Shown piece by piece: positions 1-11,674 of a DNA stretch of 64,000 nucleotides. The notes below the pieces were generated by a model. It was not told where the DNA came from and searched no databases. It saw only the letters and a program-made list of their open reading frames with translations. Both the position numbers and the translations under genes were made by a program. Position 1 is the stretch's first letter. The number at the start of each line of letters is the position of its first letter. Source of the DNA: Nocardioides glacieisoli (lineage in GTDB: Bacteria > Actinomycetota > Actinomycetes > Propionibacteriales > Nocardioidaceae). Where the stretch lies: the NCBI RefSeq assembly GCF_004137245.1, contig NZ_SDWS01000002.1, forward strand, positions 1 to 64,000. The letters are read 5' to 3'.

Positions 1-70
1 TGAATGGAACCTGTCGGTCCCTTCCAAGCACCTCCGGAGGTGTCCCGTGAAGGACTAACCCCGACCTATA

Positions 71-1072
71 TCAGCCGAGGCGGTCGCGGAGGTTCGTCAC
101 CGGCTGCCAGTCCGTCTGCTCGGCGACGAGGCGAGGCCTGCCCTGCTCGGCGGCCTCGAGGTCGCGCGCGGCACGGTTGGCCTGCGCCTGCTCGCGGTCG
201 GCGACCTTGTCGGCGTCGCGCGCCTCCACGCGGGCCTCGACGAGCTCGCGGTGCAGCGCCTGCACCTTGGCCGACTGGGCCTGGATCTCTTCCGGTGACT
301 TCTCGGCGAGGACCATCTTCTCGAGGTCGTCGAGGGCGCCCTGCTCGCGTCGCTTGAGCCCGTCGACCGTCCGTCGTGCGGCGTCGGCGGCGTCGCCTGC
401 CTGCACGGCCTCCATCGCCTCCTCGGCGGCCTCCCGCCGGAGGTCGCCGAACTTCACCTGGTGGGCGTTGGCGGCGACGAGCTTCGTCTTGTCCTTGTCG
501 GGGTGCACGTCGGCGTAGTCGGCCAGCGCCCTCACCAGGTCGCGGGTGCTGGCCCGGCGGGCGTCGCGCAGCTCGATCTTGAGGTCGAAGCACGCCCGGT
601 AGGTCTTCCAGTCGCGCTCCCAGGCGTTCAGCTCCTTCTCGGAAGCGTCGCCGGCGATGGTCTCGACCGGGGGCCAGATGCGGTTGTCGCGGACCTCCAG
701 GCCGTTGCTGGCGGCGTAGGCCCGCAGCTCCTGGAGTCCCTCGCGGTGGCGGCGGAGCACCTCGGAGTAGGCGTTGATGGCGCGACCGAGGCCGCGCAGG
801 TTGTCGCGGACGGTGGCCGACTCCTCGTGGCGGCGACCGGCGCGCTCGCGCAGGGTGTCGGCCGCCTCCCCGGCGAACACCTCCTCGGAGAGCCCGGCGG
901 TGCGCTCGAAGGCGTCGACGGCGAGCTCGACCTTGGTGGCGAGGCGGCGCACGGAGTCGCCGTAGGTGTCGACCTCGCCGGGCTCGGTCCAGTGGTAGTG
1001 GCAACCGATCGGGTCGCCGAACCTCAGCCCGTCCTGCTGGGTCTCGATCCGGTCGACGAGCACCTTGGTCAT
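71..1072 (-). CDS. Helical T7SS-type secreted protein candidate (WXG/LXG-like N-terminus)
   Basis: The product is 333 residues, almost entirely charged and helical. Residues 66-77 contain FAGEAADTLRER, which resembles the W-x-G turn followed by a helix found at the N-terminus of actinobacterial type VII (ESX) substrates, with F replacing W. The rest is predicted coiled coil rich in E, R, A and K, with no recognisable toxin or enzyme domain. I chose the ATG at 1072 because it overlaps the stop of the upstream 100-residue helical gene by 4 bp, which indicates translational coupling. ESX substrates are usually encoded as such helical pairs. The T7SS assignment is inference; no secretion-machinery gene lies in the window. 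Confidence 0.6.
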   Translation of the reverse strand: MTKVLVDRIETQQDGLRFGDPIGCHYHWTEPGEVDTYGDSVRRLATKVELAVDAFERTAGLSEEVFAGEAADTLRERAGRRHEESATVRDNLRGLGRAINAYSEVLRRHREGLQELRAYAASNGLEVRDNRIWPPVETIAGDASEKELNAWERDWKTYRACFDLKIELRDARRASTRDLVRALADYADVHPDKDKTKLVAANAHQVKFGDLRREAAEEAMEAVQAGDAADAARRTVDGLKRREQGALDDLEKMVLAEKSPEEIQAQSAKVQALHRELVEARVEARDADKVADREQAQANRAARDLEAAEQGRPRLVAEQTDWQPVTNLRDRLG

Positions 1073-1371
1073 GAGGGCCGCACCTGGTCGAGCTGGAGCG
1101 CGACGACAGCGGCCTGCTCGACCATCGAGTCGAGCTCGTCGAAGTCGATGACCGAGTCGTCGATCGCCTGGGCGATGTTGCGGCAGCGGGTGGCGATCTG
1201 CTCGGCGTCCTCGACGAGGCTGCGTACGCCCTCGACCATGAGGTCGCGCCACGGGAAGTCGTCGGCGGGATGGTCGACGTCGCCGAGCGCGGACCGCAGG
1301 TCCTCGCGAGCGGAGTCCAGCTCTGCCTTGGCGCCGCGCAGCGCCCGCTGGTTGATGGCGATCGGCCTCAT
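1069..1371 (-). CDS. Small helical WXG100-sized partner protein
   Basis: This is a 100-residue acidic, helical protein of the size of a WXG100 family member, encoded directly upstream of and overlapping the 333-residue helical gene by 4 bp (ATGA). No exact W-x-G motif is present; the mid-protein turn reads DFPWRDLMVEG. The ATG at 1371 is preferred because GGGGCAG lies upstream at a workable distance; an in-frame GTG at 1398 would add nine residues. The likely role is partner or chaperone of the following protein in a T7SS-like pair, inferred from size, helicity and gene arrangement. It could instead be an unrelated cytoplasmic coiled-coil protein. Confidence 0.55.
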   Translation of the reverse strand: MRPIAINQRALRGAKAELDSAREDLRSALGDVDHPADDFPWRDLMVEGVRSLVEDAEQIATRCRNIAQAIDDSVIDFDELDSMVEQAAVVALQLDQVRPS

Positions 1372-1404
1372 GGCGATCTTCTGCCCCGGTGGACGCACGC
1401 GAAA

Positions 1405-1439
1405 CCCGGAGTCGTGAAGTTGTGAATCACTTCACCGGG
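1405..1439 (-). terminator. Inverted repeat, probable terminator or operator
   Basis: GTGAAGT (1414-1420) and ACTTCAC (1429-1435) form a 7-bp stem around 8 nt, extended by CCCG/CGGG at the ends. It lies just after the GTPase gene on the minus strand and before the helical pair. It could stop GTPase transcription or act as an operator for the pair; no U-tract follows. Confidence 0.4.
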
Positions 1440-1464
1440 CGGTCCAGACCGGCCCGGACCGGGC

Positions 1465-2256
1465 TCAGACGTGGCCGCTGAGCTGGGCCAGCCGGAGCTC
1501 GAGCCGGTTGAGCAGCTCGGTGGCGGCCTTCTCGGGCATCGACGACTTCCGGCCGCCGCCCTGGGCGCAGACGGGGAGCACGTCGATCGAGAGCTTGGCG
1601 CCGCCCGCGAGTGCCCGCAGCTCGTCGAGCTTGTCGGCGAAGGGTGACCCGCTGCCGGGGGAGTAGTAGTCCACCGCCGCGTCGATGTCGTCGGCGAAGA
1701 GGTCGGCCTTCGTCACCGCGATGACCAGCCACGTCGGGCGGTCGCGCCGCACGGCCATGCCGGCGATCCGGTGCGCCGTGATCGACCAGTCCTCCAGCTC
1801 GGCGGCCAGCTGCTCCTCGCGGGTCGCCGCTCCGGCACCGCTCGTGCCGGCCGTACGCCGCGGGGTGGCGTGACCGTAGGCGACGACGTGCAGCACGCCG
1901 TCGACCGGCTCGTCGTGGAAGACCTCGTCGAGCGCGCCGAGGCGGGTCGCGGCGTTCTCGCCCGGCACCACCCGGAACCGGTAGCCGCGCATCCGCGGGT
2001 CCCGGCGCGTACGCCTCTCCATCACCGCGGAGCCCACGTCCTGGGTGCCCTCGGCGCTCGCGCGGCGCGAGAGCCGGTCGGCCAGCCGGGTCTTGCCGAC
2101 GCCGGTCATCCCGGTGACCGCGACCGTCGGGAAGCGGTGCCTGAACAGGCGGGACGCGCGCTCGGGCGCCTGGGAGAGCGCGGCGAGCGCACCGGTGGCG
2201 ATCGTGGTGCCGAGGGCCGCCCTGCCGTGTCGCAACGGTGACTGCATGGGCCCCAT
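1465..2256 (-). CDS. P-loop GTPase-domain protein
   Basis: The 263-residue product has a Walker A motif GMTGVGKT at residues 49-56 and a G4-type motif TKAD at 182-185, so it should bind GTP through a TRAFAC-like GTPase fold. The N-terminal 40 residues are basic with a short hydrophobic stretch. Two in-frame ATGs (2256 and 2247) are possible; the first is used. Much longer upstream extensions run antisense through the neighbouring gene and are not credible. It stands alone on the minus strand between a divergent anchored protein and the T7SS-like pair. The cellular role is unknown; the similarity is to small GTPase domains in general, not to a named family such as Era or EngA. Confidence 0.7.
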   Translation of the reverse strand: MGPMQSPLRHGRAALGTTIATGALAALSQAPERASRLFRHRFPTVAVTGMTGVGKTRLADRLSRRASAEGTQDVGSAVMERRTRRDPRMRGYRFRVVPGENAATRLGALDEVFHDEPVDGVLHVVAYGHATPRRTAGTSGAGAATREEQLAAELEDWSITAHRIAGMAVRRDRPTWLVIAVTKADLFADDIDAAVDYYSPGSGSPFADKLDELRALAGGAKLSIDVLPVCAQGGGRKSSMPEKAATELLNRLELRLAQLSGHV

Positions 2257-2352
2257 CCTGCCTGCCCGCTGCGCGGGAGGGCCCACCCCGACCGGTGCAC
2301 GGTGAACTGGGGCGACCGGGCCGCCGGTTCGCCAAGGCAGCCAGCCATCTTG

Positions 2353-2358
2353 GACAAT
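2353..2358 (+). promoter_or_regulatory. -10-like box GACAAT, leaderless start
   Basis: The hexamer lies 7 nt before the ATG at 2366, which supports that ATG over the one at 2357, because the transcript would begin at or near 2366. Confidence 0.45.
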
Positions 2359-2365
2359 GGGCGCC

Positions 2366-2908
2366 ATGGCCCCCCGTCGTCCCGAGAAGGACCGCCCCGT
2401 GCTCGCCGGGCTGCTCGCCCTCGTGGGCGTGGCCGTGGTGATCGGGCTCCTCGGCGGGCTCGCGGTGATGGTGGGCGTGAAGGCCACCGGCCTCGACGGC
2501 ACCACGACCGCGACCGACGAGAGCGCCAGCCCGTCGAGGTTCACCCTCCCGAAGCCCAGCGACACCGGCAGCTCGATCCCGCCGCCGGAGGAGACGCTCG
2601 AGCCGAGTCCCGGCGAGGAGACCTCCGAGGCGCCCGCGGAGGCGATCTCGCTGACCGTGGTGCAGCAGTCCGTCAGCCCGATGCAGCAGATCGACCTCAC
2701 GGGCACCTACCAGGGCGGCGAGGGCGCGGTCCTCCAGGTGCAACGGTTCGAGGGCGGGGCGTGGTCCGACTTCCCGGTCACCGCGTCCGTGTCAGGCGGG
2801 ACGTTCGGCACCTACGTGCAGACCGGCAACGTCGGACCCAACCGGTTCCGCGTCATCGACACCGACTCCGAGGCGATCTCCAACGAGGTCACCGTCACCG
2901 TCGGCTGA
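2366..2908 (+). CDS. Membrane-anchored or secreted protein with Ser/Pro/Thr-rich stalk
   Basis: The 180-residue protein starts with a basic segment and one hydrophobic helix (about residues 12-38), then a low-complexity stalk rich in S, T, P and E (about 45-90), then a compact C-terminal domain of about 90 residues with beta-strand character. The topology suggests an N-terminal anchor with the C-terminal domain outside the membrane. The domain's alternating hydrophobic pattern resembles small immunoglobulin-like or Ca-binding folds, but I cannot assign a family. Its 3' end overlaps the convergent MFS gene by 14 bp. Function unknown. Confidence 0.65.
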   Translation: MAPRRPEKDRPVLAGLLALVGVAVVIGLLGGLAVMVGVKATGLDGTTTATDESASPSRFTLPKPSDTGSSIPPPEETLEPSPGEETSEAPAEAISLTVVQQSVSPMQQIDLTGTYQGGEGAVLQVQRFEGGAWSDFPVTASVSGGTFGTYVQTGNVGPNRFRVIDTDSEAISNEVTVTVG

Positions 2909-4112
2909 CCTCGCTCGTCGTACGCCGTTCGCGGTCGACGCGGCCGGTCCAGTAGCCGACCCACCCGGCGCCGGCCAGGCCGAGGACGCCGAGCGTGAGG
3001 CAGGCGACGGCCAGCGGAGCGACGGCGGCGACCGCACTGACCAGCAGCGGGCCACCGGAGTTGCCGATGTCGCCGCAGAGGCGCCAGGCGCCGAGGAACT
3101 GCGAGCGACCCTCGACGGGCGACGCGTCCGCGCCGAGCGTCATCACGATGCCGGCGCCGAGCCCGTTGCCGGCCGCGATGAGCGCCATCACGAGGGCGAC
3201 GGAGACGGCACCGGTCGCGAGCGGCAGGACCAGGCAGGCGATGGCCATCGACAGGACCACCGGCACCGCCACGACCCGGCGTCCGCGGGTGTCCATCAGG
3301 AAGCCGCCCGGCCACATCAGTGCCACGTCGAGGGCGGCGGCGAAGGCGAAGATGAGTGAGGTCGTGGAGGCCGAGAGCCCGATGTGGTCGGCCCACAGCG
3401 GCAGCAGGCTGAGCCGCAGCGAGCGGCTCATGCCGAGGATCACGACCGCGCTGCCGAGGGTGACCAGCACCCGCCGGTGCGCGGCGATGACGGTCCACAC
3501 GCCGACGTGCCCGGTCTCCTTCGCGGCGGCGCGCTTCTCCTCGCCGAGGTCCGGCATGGTCGCGGCGAGCAGTGCCGCACAGACCGACATGGCGGCGCCC
3601 AGCCAGAAGACGCTGCTCAGTCCGCTCAGCTCGATCAGGCCGGCGCCGATCAGCGGGCCGATGAGGACGCCGACGCGGTAGGAACCGCCGAGGAACGACA
3701 TCGCCCGCGCCCGGTGCGTGGCCGGGACGACGTCGATCATGAAGCCCTGCCGGGCGATCAGGAACATCGTCCAGCACACGCCGCTCAGCACCACGGCGAT
3801 CGCCAGCCACGCCACCGAGTCCGTGACGGCGGCAAGCGCCATCGCGCCGGCGTCGGCGAACCCGGCCGCCACGAGCGCCCGGCGTTCGCCGATCCGCGCC
3901 ACCAGCGCGCCGGCCGGCAGGCTCGCAAGGAGCATCCCGACACCGGTCAGCGCGACGATCGCGGCCGCCGTGCTGACGTCGGCGCCGAGGTCGCGGGCAC
4001 GCAGCGCGAGCACCGGCATCATCGCGCCGTGCCCGATCGCGGAGACGATCGAGGGGCCGTACGCCACGAGCCAGATGTCGCGGAACCTGAAGTCCTGCGC
4101 CCCCGAGCTCAC
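2895..4112 (-). CDS. Major facilitator superfamily transporter
   Basis: The product is 405 residues with about 12 hydrophobic helices in two halves, the usual size of an MFS permease. A basic loop after helix 2 (ARIGERR) corresponds to the conserved MFS loop 2-3, and the second-half equivalent reads MDTRGRR. The start is GTG at 4112, preceded 6 nt upstream by GAGGAT, a -10-like box suggesting leaderless expression. The substrate cannot be told from sequence; drug or sugar efflux is typical of this class. It is monocistronic and convergent with the anchored-protein gene. Confidence 0.85.
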   Translation of the reverse strand: MSSGAQDFRFRDIWLVAYGPSIVSAIGHGAMMPVLALRARDLGADVSTAAAIVALTGVGMLLASLPAGALVARIGERRALVAAGFADAGAMALAAVTDSVAWLAIAVVLSGVCWTMFLIARQGFMIDVVPATHRARAMSFLGGSYRVGVLIGPLIGAGLIELSGLSSVFWLGAAMSVCAALLAATMPDLGEEKRAAAKETGHVGVWTVIAAHRRVLVTLGSAVVILGMSRSLRLSLLPLWADHIGLSASTTSLIFAFAAALDVALMWPGGFLMDTRGRRVVAVPVVLSMAIACLVLPLATGAVSVALVMALIAAGNGLGAGIVMTLGADASPVEGRSQFLGAWRLCGDIGNSGGPLLVSAVAAVAPLAVACLTLGVLGLAGAGWVGYWTGRVDRERRTTSEVSRR

Positions 4113-4155
4113 CGCCTCATCCTCTCAGCCGCCCGCCGAGCGGTGGCGCGACGGA

Positions 4156-4998
4156 TCAGGGGATCCAGTCGAAGGTGTCGGGGTTGGGGCCCATCCGGCC
4201 GGATTCGCCGCCGTCGAGCTCGTCGATGGCGGACATGTGGGTCGGCTCGAGCTCGAAGTCGAAGATCTCGAAGTTCTGCCGCATCCGGTCGGCGTTCATC
4301 GACTTCGGGAAGACGATGTCGCCGCGCTGCACGTGCCACCGCAGCGCGACCTGGGCCGGCGTACGACCCACCAGGGAGGCGATCTCGCCGATGGTGTCGT
4401 CGTCGACGACCGTGCCCTTCGCGATCGGCGACCACGCCTCGGTGAGCACGCCGTGCCTCCGGTTGGCCGCGCGCACGTCCTCGTTGGCGAAGAACGGGTG
4501 GACCTCGACCTGGTTGACGACCGGCACGACGCCGGTCTCCTCGACGATGCGGTCGAGGTGGGCCGGCTGGAAGTTGGAGACACCGATGCTGCGGGTCTTC
4601 CCGGCTTCCTGCGCCTCGATGAGGGCACGCCAGGTCTGCACGAAGTCGCCGTCGTAGCGGGTGGGCAGCGGCCAGTGGATGAGGAACAGGTCGACCTGCT
4701 CCAGGCCGAGCCGCTCGAGCGAGGCGTCGATCTCGCGACGCGCGTCGTCGGGGAGGTGGAAGGTGTTGTTGAGCTTCGTCGTGACGTAGAGGTCGTCGCG
4801 GTCGAGCCCGGACTCGCGGATCGCGTCGCCGACACCGGCCTCGTTGCCGTACATCTGTGCGGTGTCGATGTGGCGGTAGCCCGCATCGAGCGCCTTCGCG
4901 ACCGTGGCCGCGGTCTCGGGCGGCGGCACCTGGAACACACCGAAGCCGAGCTGGGGGATGGACGTGCCGTCGTGGAGCGTCAGGGTCGGAACAGTCAT
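4156..4998 (-). CDS. Aldo/keto reductase (2,5-diketo-D-gluconate reductase type)
   Basis: The 280-residue protein should reduce aldehydes or ketones with NADPH on a TIM barrel. The catalytic tetrad is complete: D45 and Y50 in YRHIDTAQMYGNE, K75 in TTKL and H108 in IHWP. A second family signature, IGVSNFQP, lies at about 137-144, and the C-terminal cofactor segment (IVFPKS) is present. The ATG at 4998 gives the canonical N-terminus ahead of the GFG motif; longer starts are unsupported. The gene is monocistronic and divergent from the M3 oligopeptidase. The true substrate is unknown; general carbonyl detoxification is plausible. Confidence 0.92.
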   Translation of the reverse strand: MTVPTLTLHDGTSIPQLGFGVFQVPPPETAATVAKALDAGYRHIDTAQMYGNEAGVGDAIRESGLDRDDLYVTTKLNNTFHLPDDARREIDASLERLGLEQVDLFLIHWPLPTRYDGDFVQTWRALIEAQEAGKTRSIGVSNFQPAHLDRIVEETGVVPVVNQVEVHPFFANEDVRAANRRHGVLTEAWSPIAKGTVVDDDTIGEIASLVGRTPAQVALRWHVQRGDIVFPKSMNADRMRQNFEIFDFELEPTHMSAIDELDGGESGRMGPNPDTFDWIP

Positions 4999-5060
4999 AC
5001 CTGTCTCTACCCGCCGGCTCCTCCAGGTATTCCGCTGGACGCGGTGCCGTCGCCTCGTTC

Positions 5061-5066
5061 TAGGCT
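5061..5066 (+). promoter_or_regulatory. -10-like box TAGGCT, leaderless start
   Basis: TAGGCT ends 6 nt before the GTG at 5073, so the oligopeptidase mRNA probably begins at or within 1-2 nt of its start codon. No ribosome binding site is visible. Confidence 0.6.
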
Positions 5067-5072
5067 CGTTGC

Positions 5073-7001
5073 GTGACCCACGACACCACCGCGTCCGCAC
5101 CCGTTCCCCTCCGGCTCCCCGGCTCCGACGACTGGCTCGCCTGGGTGGCCGAGCGGACCGAGGGCCAGCTCGCCGAGGCGAAGCGGCACGTCGAGCAGGT
5201 GAAGACCGGCACTCCCGACGAGGTGCTCGCAGCGTGGAACCGCGCCGAGACTGCGATCGCCAACGCCGAGGTCGCGCACCTCTGGTCCGAGGTGCACCCC
5301 GACCCCGCCGTGCGCGACCGGGCCGACGAGCTGAGCCAGGAGGTGCAGAAGTACGTCACCGAGCTGGGCCAGGACAAGGAGCTCTTCGCGGTCTTCGCGG
5401 CGCTTCCCTCCGACGGCCTCGACGACGACGCCAGCCGGGTCCTCGAGCACACGCTCCGCGACTTCCGCCGCGCCGGCGTCGACCGCGACGACGCGACCCG
5501 CGACCGTCTCCGCGAGCTCAGCGAGACCGGCGTCAAGCTCTCCCAGGACTTCGGTCGCAACATCCGCGACGACGTCCGCTCCATCCGCCTCGCACCCGAG
5601 CGGCTGGCCGGCCTGCCCGACGACTACCGCGAGGCCCACCCGGTCGGCGACGACGGGCTCGTCACCATCACCACCGACTACCCCGACCTCGTTCCGTTCA
5701 CCACCTTCGGGGCCGACGGCGAGGCCCGCCACGAGCTGGCTCTGGCGCAGAACAACGTCGCCTGGCCGGCCAACGACCAGGTGCTGCAGGACCTCCTCGC
5801 CGTACGCCGCGAGACCGCCGCGCTCCTCGGCTACGAGTCGTGGCCCGACTACGACACCGAGGTCAAGATGATCGGCTCCGGCCAGGCCATCGCCGACTTC
5901 ATCGAGCGGATCAGCGCCGCGGCCGTCGAGCGCGCGAAGGAGGAGGTCGCCGTCCTGCTCGAGCGCAAGCGCGCCGACGACCCCGCCGCCGACACGGTGG
6001 CGACCTACGACTCGCGCTACTACGCCGAGCTCGTCCGCCGCGAGCAGTACGACGTCGACGGCCAGGTCGTGCGCACCTACTTCCCGTTCGAGCAGGTCCG
6101 CCAGGGCCTCCTCGACGTCACCAGCCGGCTGTTCGGCCTGGAGTGGACGCCCGTCCCCCGCGAGGACGCCGGCACCTGGCACGACGAGGTCGCGAGCTAC
6201 GACGTCGGCCTCGACGGCGTGCGGATCGGTCGGATCCACCTCGACCTCCACCCGCGCGAGGGCAAGTTCAAGCACGCCGCCCAGTTCGACATGGTCAAGG
6301 GCGTCGCCGGCGACCAGCTCCCCGAGGGCGTGCTGGTCTGCAACTTCGCCCGCGGCCTGATGGAGCACGACGAGGTCGTCACCCTGTTCCACGAGTTCGG
6401 GCACCTCGTCCACCACGTGCTCGGCGGCCAGGGCCAGTGGCTGCGGTTCTCGGGCGTCGCCACCGAGTGGGACTTCGTCGAGGCGCCCAGCCAGATGCTC
6501 GAGGAGTGGGCCTGGGACGCCGACGTGCTCGCGACCTTCGCCCGCAACGCCGCGGGCGAGACGATCCCGGCCGAGCTGGTCGCGGCGATGCGCCGCGCCG
6601 ACCAGTTCGGCAAGGGCATCTACGCCGTGCACCAGATGTCCTACGCCGCCCGGTCCTACTTCTTCCACGCCGGCCAGCACGACGACCTGACCGCGTACGG
6701 CGACGAGCTCCAGCGCCGCTACTCGGTCTTCCCGCCGCTCGAGGGTGCCCACATGCACTGCGCCTTCGGCCACCTCGACGGCTACTCGTCGGGCTACTAC
6801 ACCTACATGTGGTCGCTCGTGATCGCGAAGGACCTGTTCTCGGCCTTCGACGCCGGCGACATGTTCGCCCCCGACGTCGCCCACGCCTACCGCGACAAGG
6901 TGCTCGGCATGGGCGGCCGCAAGGACGCCGCCGACCTGGTCGAGGACTTCCTGGGCCGGCCCTACTCCTTCGACAGCTGGGCGTCCTGGTTGGTCGAGTA
7001 G
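5073..7001 (+). CDS. M3 family zinc oligopeptidase (thimet oligopeptidase-like)
   Basis: The 642-residue cytoplasmic enzyme should hydrolyse short peptides. The zinc-binding HEFGH motif is at residues 440-444 (H440, E441, H444), within LFHEFGHLVHH; a downstream segment EAPSQMLEEW supplies the third ligand, as in M3 peptidases. The C-terminal YSSGYYTYMWS and a final GR-rich helix complete the family pattern, and the length is close to the usual 650-690. The GTG start follows a leaderless promoter. The last codons (WLVE-stop) fall in a copy of an 11-nt sequence that is repeated 19 nt downstream in a REP-like inverted repeat, so the extreme C-terminus may have been reshaped by the repeat. Confidence 0.93.
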   Translation: MTHDTTASAPVPLRLPGSDDWLAWVAERTEGQLAEAKRHVEQVKTGTPDEVLAAWNRAETAIANAEVAHLWSEVHPDPAVRDRADELSQEVQKYVTELGQDKELFAVFAALPSDGLDDDASRVLEHTLRDFRRAGVDRDDATRDRLRELSETGVKLSQDFGRNIRDDVRSIRLAPERLAGLPDDYREAHPVGDDGLVTITTDYPDLVPFTTFGADGEARHELALAQNNVAWPANDQVLQDLLAVRRETAALLGYESWPDYDTEVKMIGSGQAIADFIERISAAAVERAKEEVAVLLERKRADDPAADTVATYDSRYYAELVRREQYDVDGQVVRTYFPFEQVRQGLLDVTSRLFGLEWTPVPREDAGTWHDEVASYDVGLDGVRIGRIHLDLHPREGKFKHAAQFDMVKGVAGDQLPEGVLVCNFARGLMEHDEVVTLFHEFGHLVHHVLGGQGQWLRFSGVATEWDFVEAPSQMLEEWAWDADVLATFARNAAGETIPAELVAAMRRADQFGKGIYAVHQMSYAARSYFFHAGQHDDLTAYGDELQRRYSVFPPLEGAHMHCAFGHLDGYSSGYYTYMWSLVIAKDLFSAFDAGDMFAPDVAHAYRDKVLGMGGRKDAADLVEDFLGRPYSFDSWASWLVE

Positions 7002-7009
7002 CGCATAGG

Positions 7010-7112
7010 TGGTCGAGTAGCCGAGCGAGGAACGAGCGAGGCGTATCGAGACCTCGGACATCCGGGGGGTCTCGATACGCGCGCTCGCTGGCGCTCGCGG
7101 CCTACTCGACCA
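7010..7112. repeat. REP-like long inverted repeat between convergent genes
   Basis: The left arm (about 7010-7053) and right arm (about 7067-7112) are imperfect reverse complements. The outer ends are TGGTCGAGTAG and CCTACTCGACCA; the inner ends are TATCGAGACC and GGTCTCGATA. The 13-nt centre reads TCGGACATCCGGG. An extra direct copy of TGGTCGAGTAG at 6991-7001 forms the last codons of the M3 gene. Such repeats are scattered intergenically in related actinomycetes (general knowledge). The transcript would form a long hairpin able to terminate both convergent genes. Confidence 0.8.
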
Positions 7113-7113
7113 A

Positions 7114-10648
<3,535 letters not shown>

Positions 10649-10761
10649 GTGAGAGTTGTCCAATCAGGAGTTCGAGCCCGGCGGGCGCGAGGAGGGATTG
10701 GGTGCTGCGACCACTGCACAAGTTCGCAATCAGGCGGATCGCCGTCAATGGACCTAGAACT

Positions 10762-10788
10762 GCAGGTTCGTGCAGCGCGAGAACCTGC
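10762..10788. promoter_or_regulatory. Inverted repeat GCAGGTTC-N11-GAACCTGC upstream of M4 protease
   Basis: Perfect 8-bp arms (10762-10769 and 10781-10788) sit about 115 bp upstream of the M4 start, before a possible -35 TTGACG (minus strand, 10743-10748). It is a candidate operator, but its distance makes the link uncertain. Confidence 0.4.
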
Positions 10789-10798
10789 ATCGTTCGGT

Positions 10799-10827
10799 CG
10801 ATGATCGGCACAACTGTCCGATCATCG
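10799..10827 (-). terminator. Hairpin downstream of SGNH hydrolase gene
   Basis: CGATGATCGG (10799-10808) and CCGATCATCG (10818-10827) form a perfect 10-bp stem with a 9-nt loop, 45 nt beyond the SGNH stop on the minus strand. It has no U-tract, as is common in high-GC terminators. Confidence 0.6.
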
Positions 10828-10871
10828 GACGGGGCGGTTTCCCGGCCCCCGTCAGCGGATGGACGAGCGGA

Positions 10872-11603
10872 TCAGCGGCCGAGGACGGCCGGACGCGCCG
10901 GAGTCAGCGCCGCGATGCGGTCGGCGACGGCGTCGCCGAATTCGTCGTGACCGTCGGCGGTCGGGTGGAGGCGATCCTCCAGGTAGGTCAGGTCGAGGTC
11001 GCTGGTGCGCACGTAGGGGACGCCGTACTCCGCGGCCAGGCGGGCCAGGAGGGCGTCGACCCGTGGCACCGCCCGCGAGCGCGAGGGGGCGTCGGCGGGA
11101 CCGACGATGACGACCCGTTGTCCGGCCAGGTCCGCCATCAGGTCGCGGAAGCCGCGGTCGATCGCGGTGGCGGGCTGGTCGTAGTCGTTGAGCCCGCCCT
11201 CGACAACGACCAGCGACGGCCGCATCGACAGGGCGGTGGGGGCGCGGTCGTGGAAGGAGACGCGGCCGCACATGCTCGCGTGCGCGCTGAAGCCGGAGCC
11301 GGAGAACCCGGCGACGTGCACCTCGCCGGGAAGCCGCGCGGCCCAGGACTGGTCGAGGCCGTCCTGGCCGAGGCCGACGGACCACGAGTCGCCGATCACC
11401 AGGACGCGCTCGCCGTCGCCGGTGACGATGGCCGCCCGGTCGCGGGAGTCGATGCGGTGCTGCTGGCAGCGGGTCGCGCCGGCGCCTGCGCGGTCGGCTG
11501 CGTAGAAGGCCATCAGGGCAGCCAGCAGCAGCACGACGGCTGAGGCGCCGGTCAGCCGGCGCAGGTTCCCCCGATGGAGCACGCCAGAAGTGTGCGGTGC
11601 CAT
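10872..11603 (-). CDS. SGNH/GDSL-family hydrolase, membrane-anchored or secreted
   Basis: The 243-residue protein starts with a basic segment and a hydrophobic helix (about 18-36), so the enzyme domain should lie outside the membrane. The SGNH blocks are in order: GDSWS with nucleophile S73, a glycine block around GFSGSG, GGLND with the conserved N, and DRLHPTADGH near the C-terminus with the catalytic D and H. It should be an esterase or lipase acting on an acyl or acetyl ester; the substrate is not predictable. Cysteines at about 46 and 112 could form a disulfide. It is divergent from the GNAT gene. Confidence 0.87.
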   Translation of the reverse strand: MAPHTSGVLHRGNLRRLTGASAVVLLLAALMAFYAADRAGAGATRCQQHRIDSRDRAAIVTGDGERVLVIGDSWSVGLGQDGLDQSWAARLPGEVHVAGFSGSGFSAHASMCGRVSFHDRAPTALSMRPSLVVVEGGLNDYDQPATAIDRGFRDLMADLAGQRVVIVGPADAPSRSRAVPRVDALLARLAAEYGVPYVRTSDLDLTYLEDRLHPTADGHDEFGDAVADRIAALTPARPAVLGR

Positions 11604-11661
11604 CGCCGGATCACGCAGTCGATTCGCCGAAAGTAGGGGGAATGTCAGGGTTCGTCAGACC

Positions 11662-11667
11662 TAGGGT
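11662..11667 (+). promoter_or_regulatory. -10-like box TAGGGT, leaderless start
   Basis: TAGGGT ends 7 nt before the GTG at 11675. This decides the start of the acetyltransferase gene. Confidence 0.55.
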
Positions 11668-11674
11668 GTGCGCC

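Noticed and set aside
71-1072. Polymorphic toxin assignment for the 333-residue protein
   Set aside because: The C-terminal half is coiled coil up to the stop, with no toxin domain and no immunity gene in the sequence shown.
5007-7061. Long open frame (about 680 codons) antisense to the M3 peptidase
   Set aside because: Same reason: it is low-complexity and lies opposite an intact, conserved enzyme.
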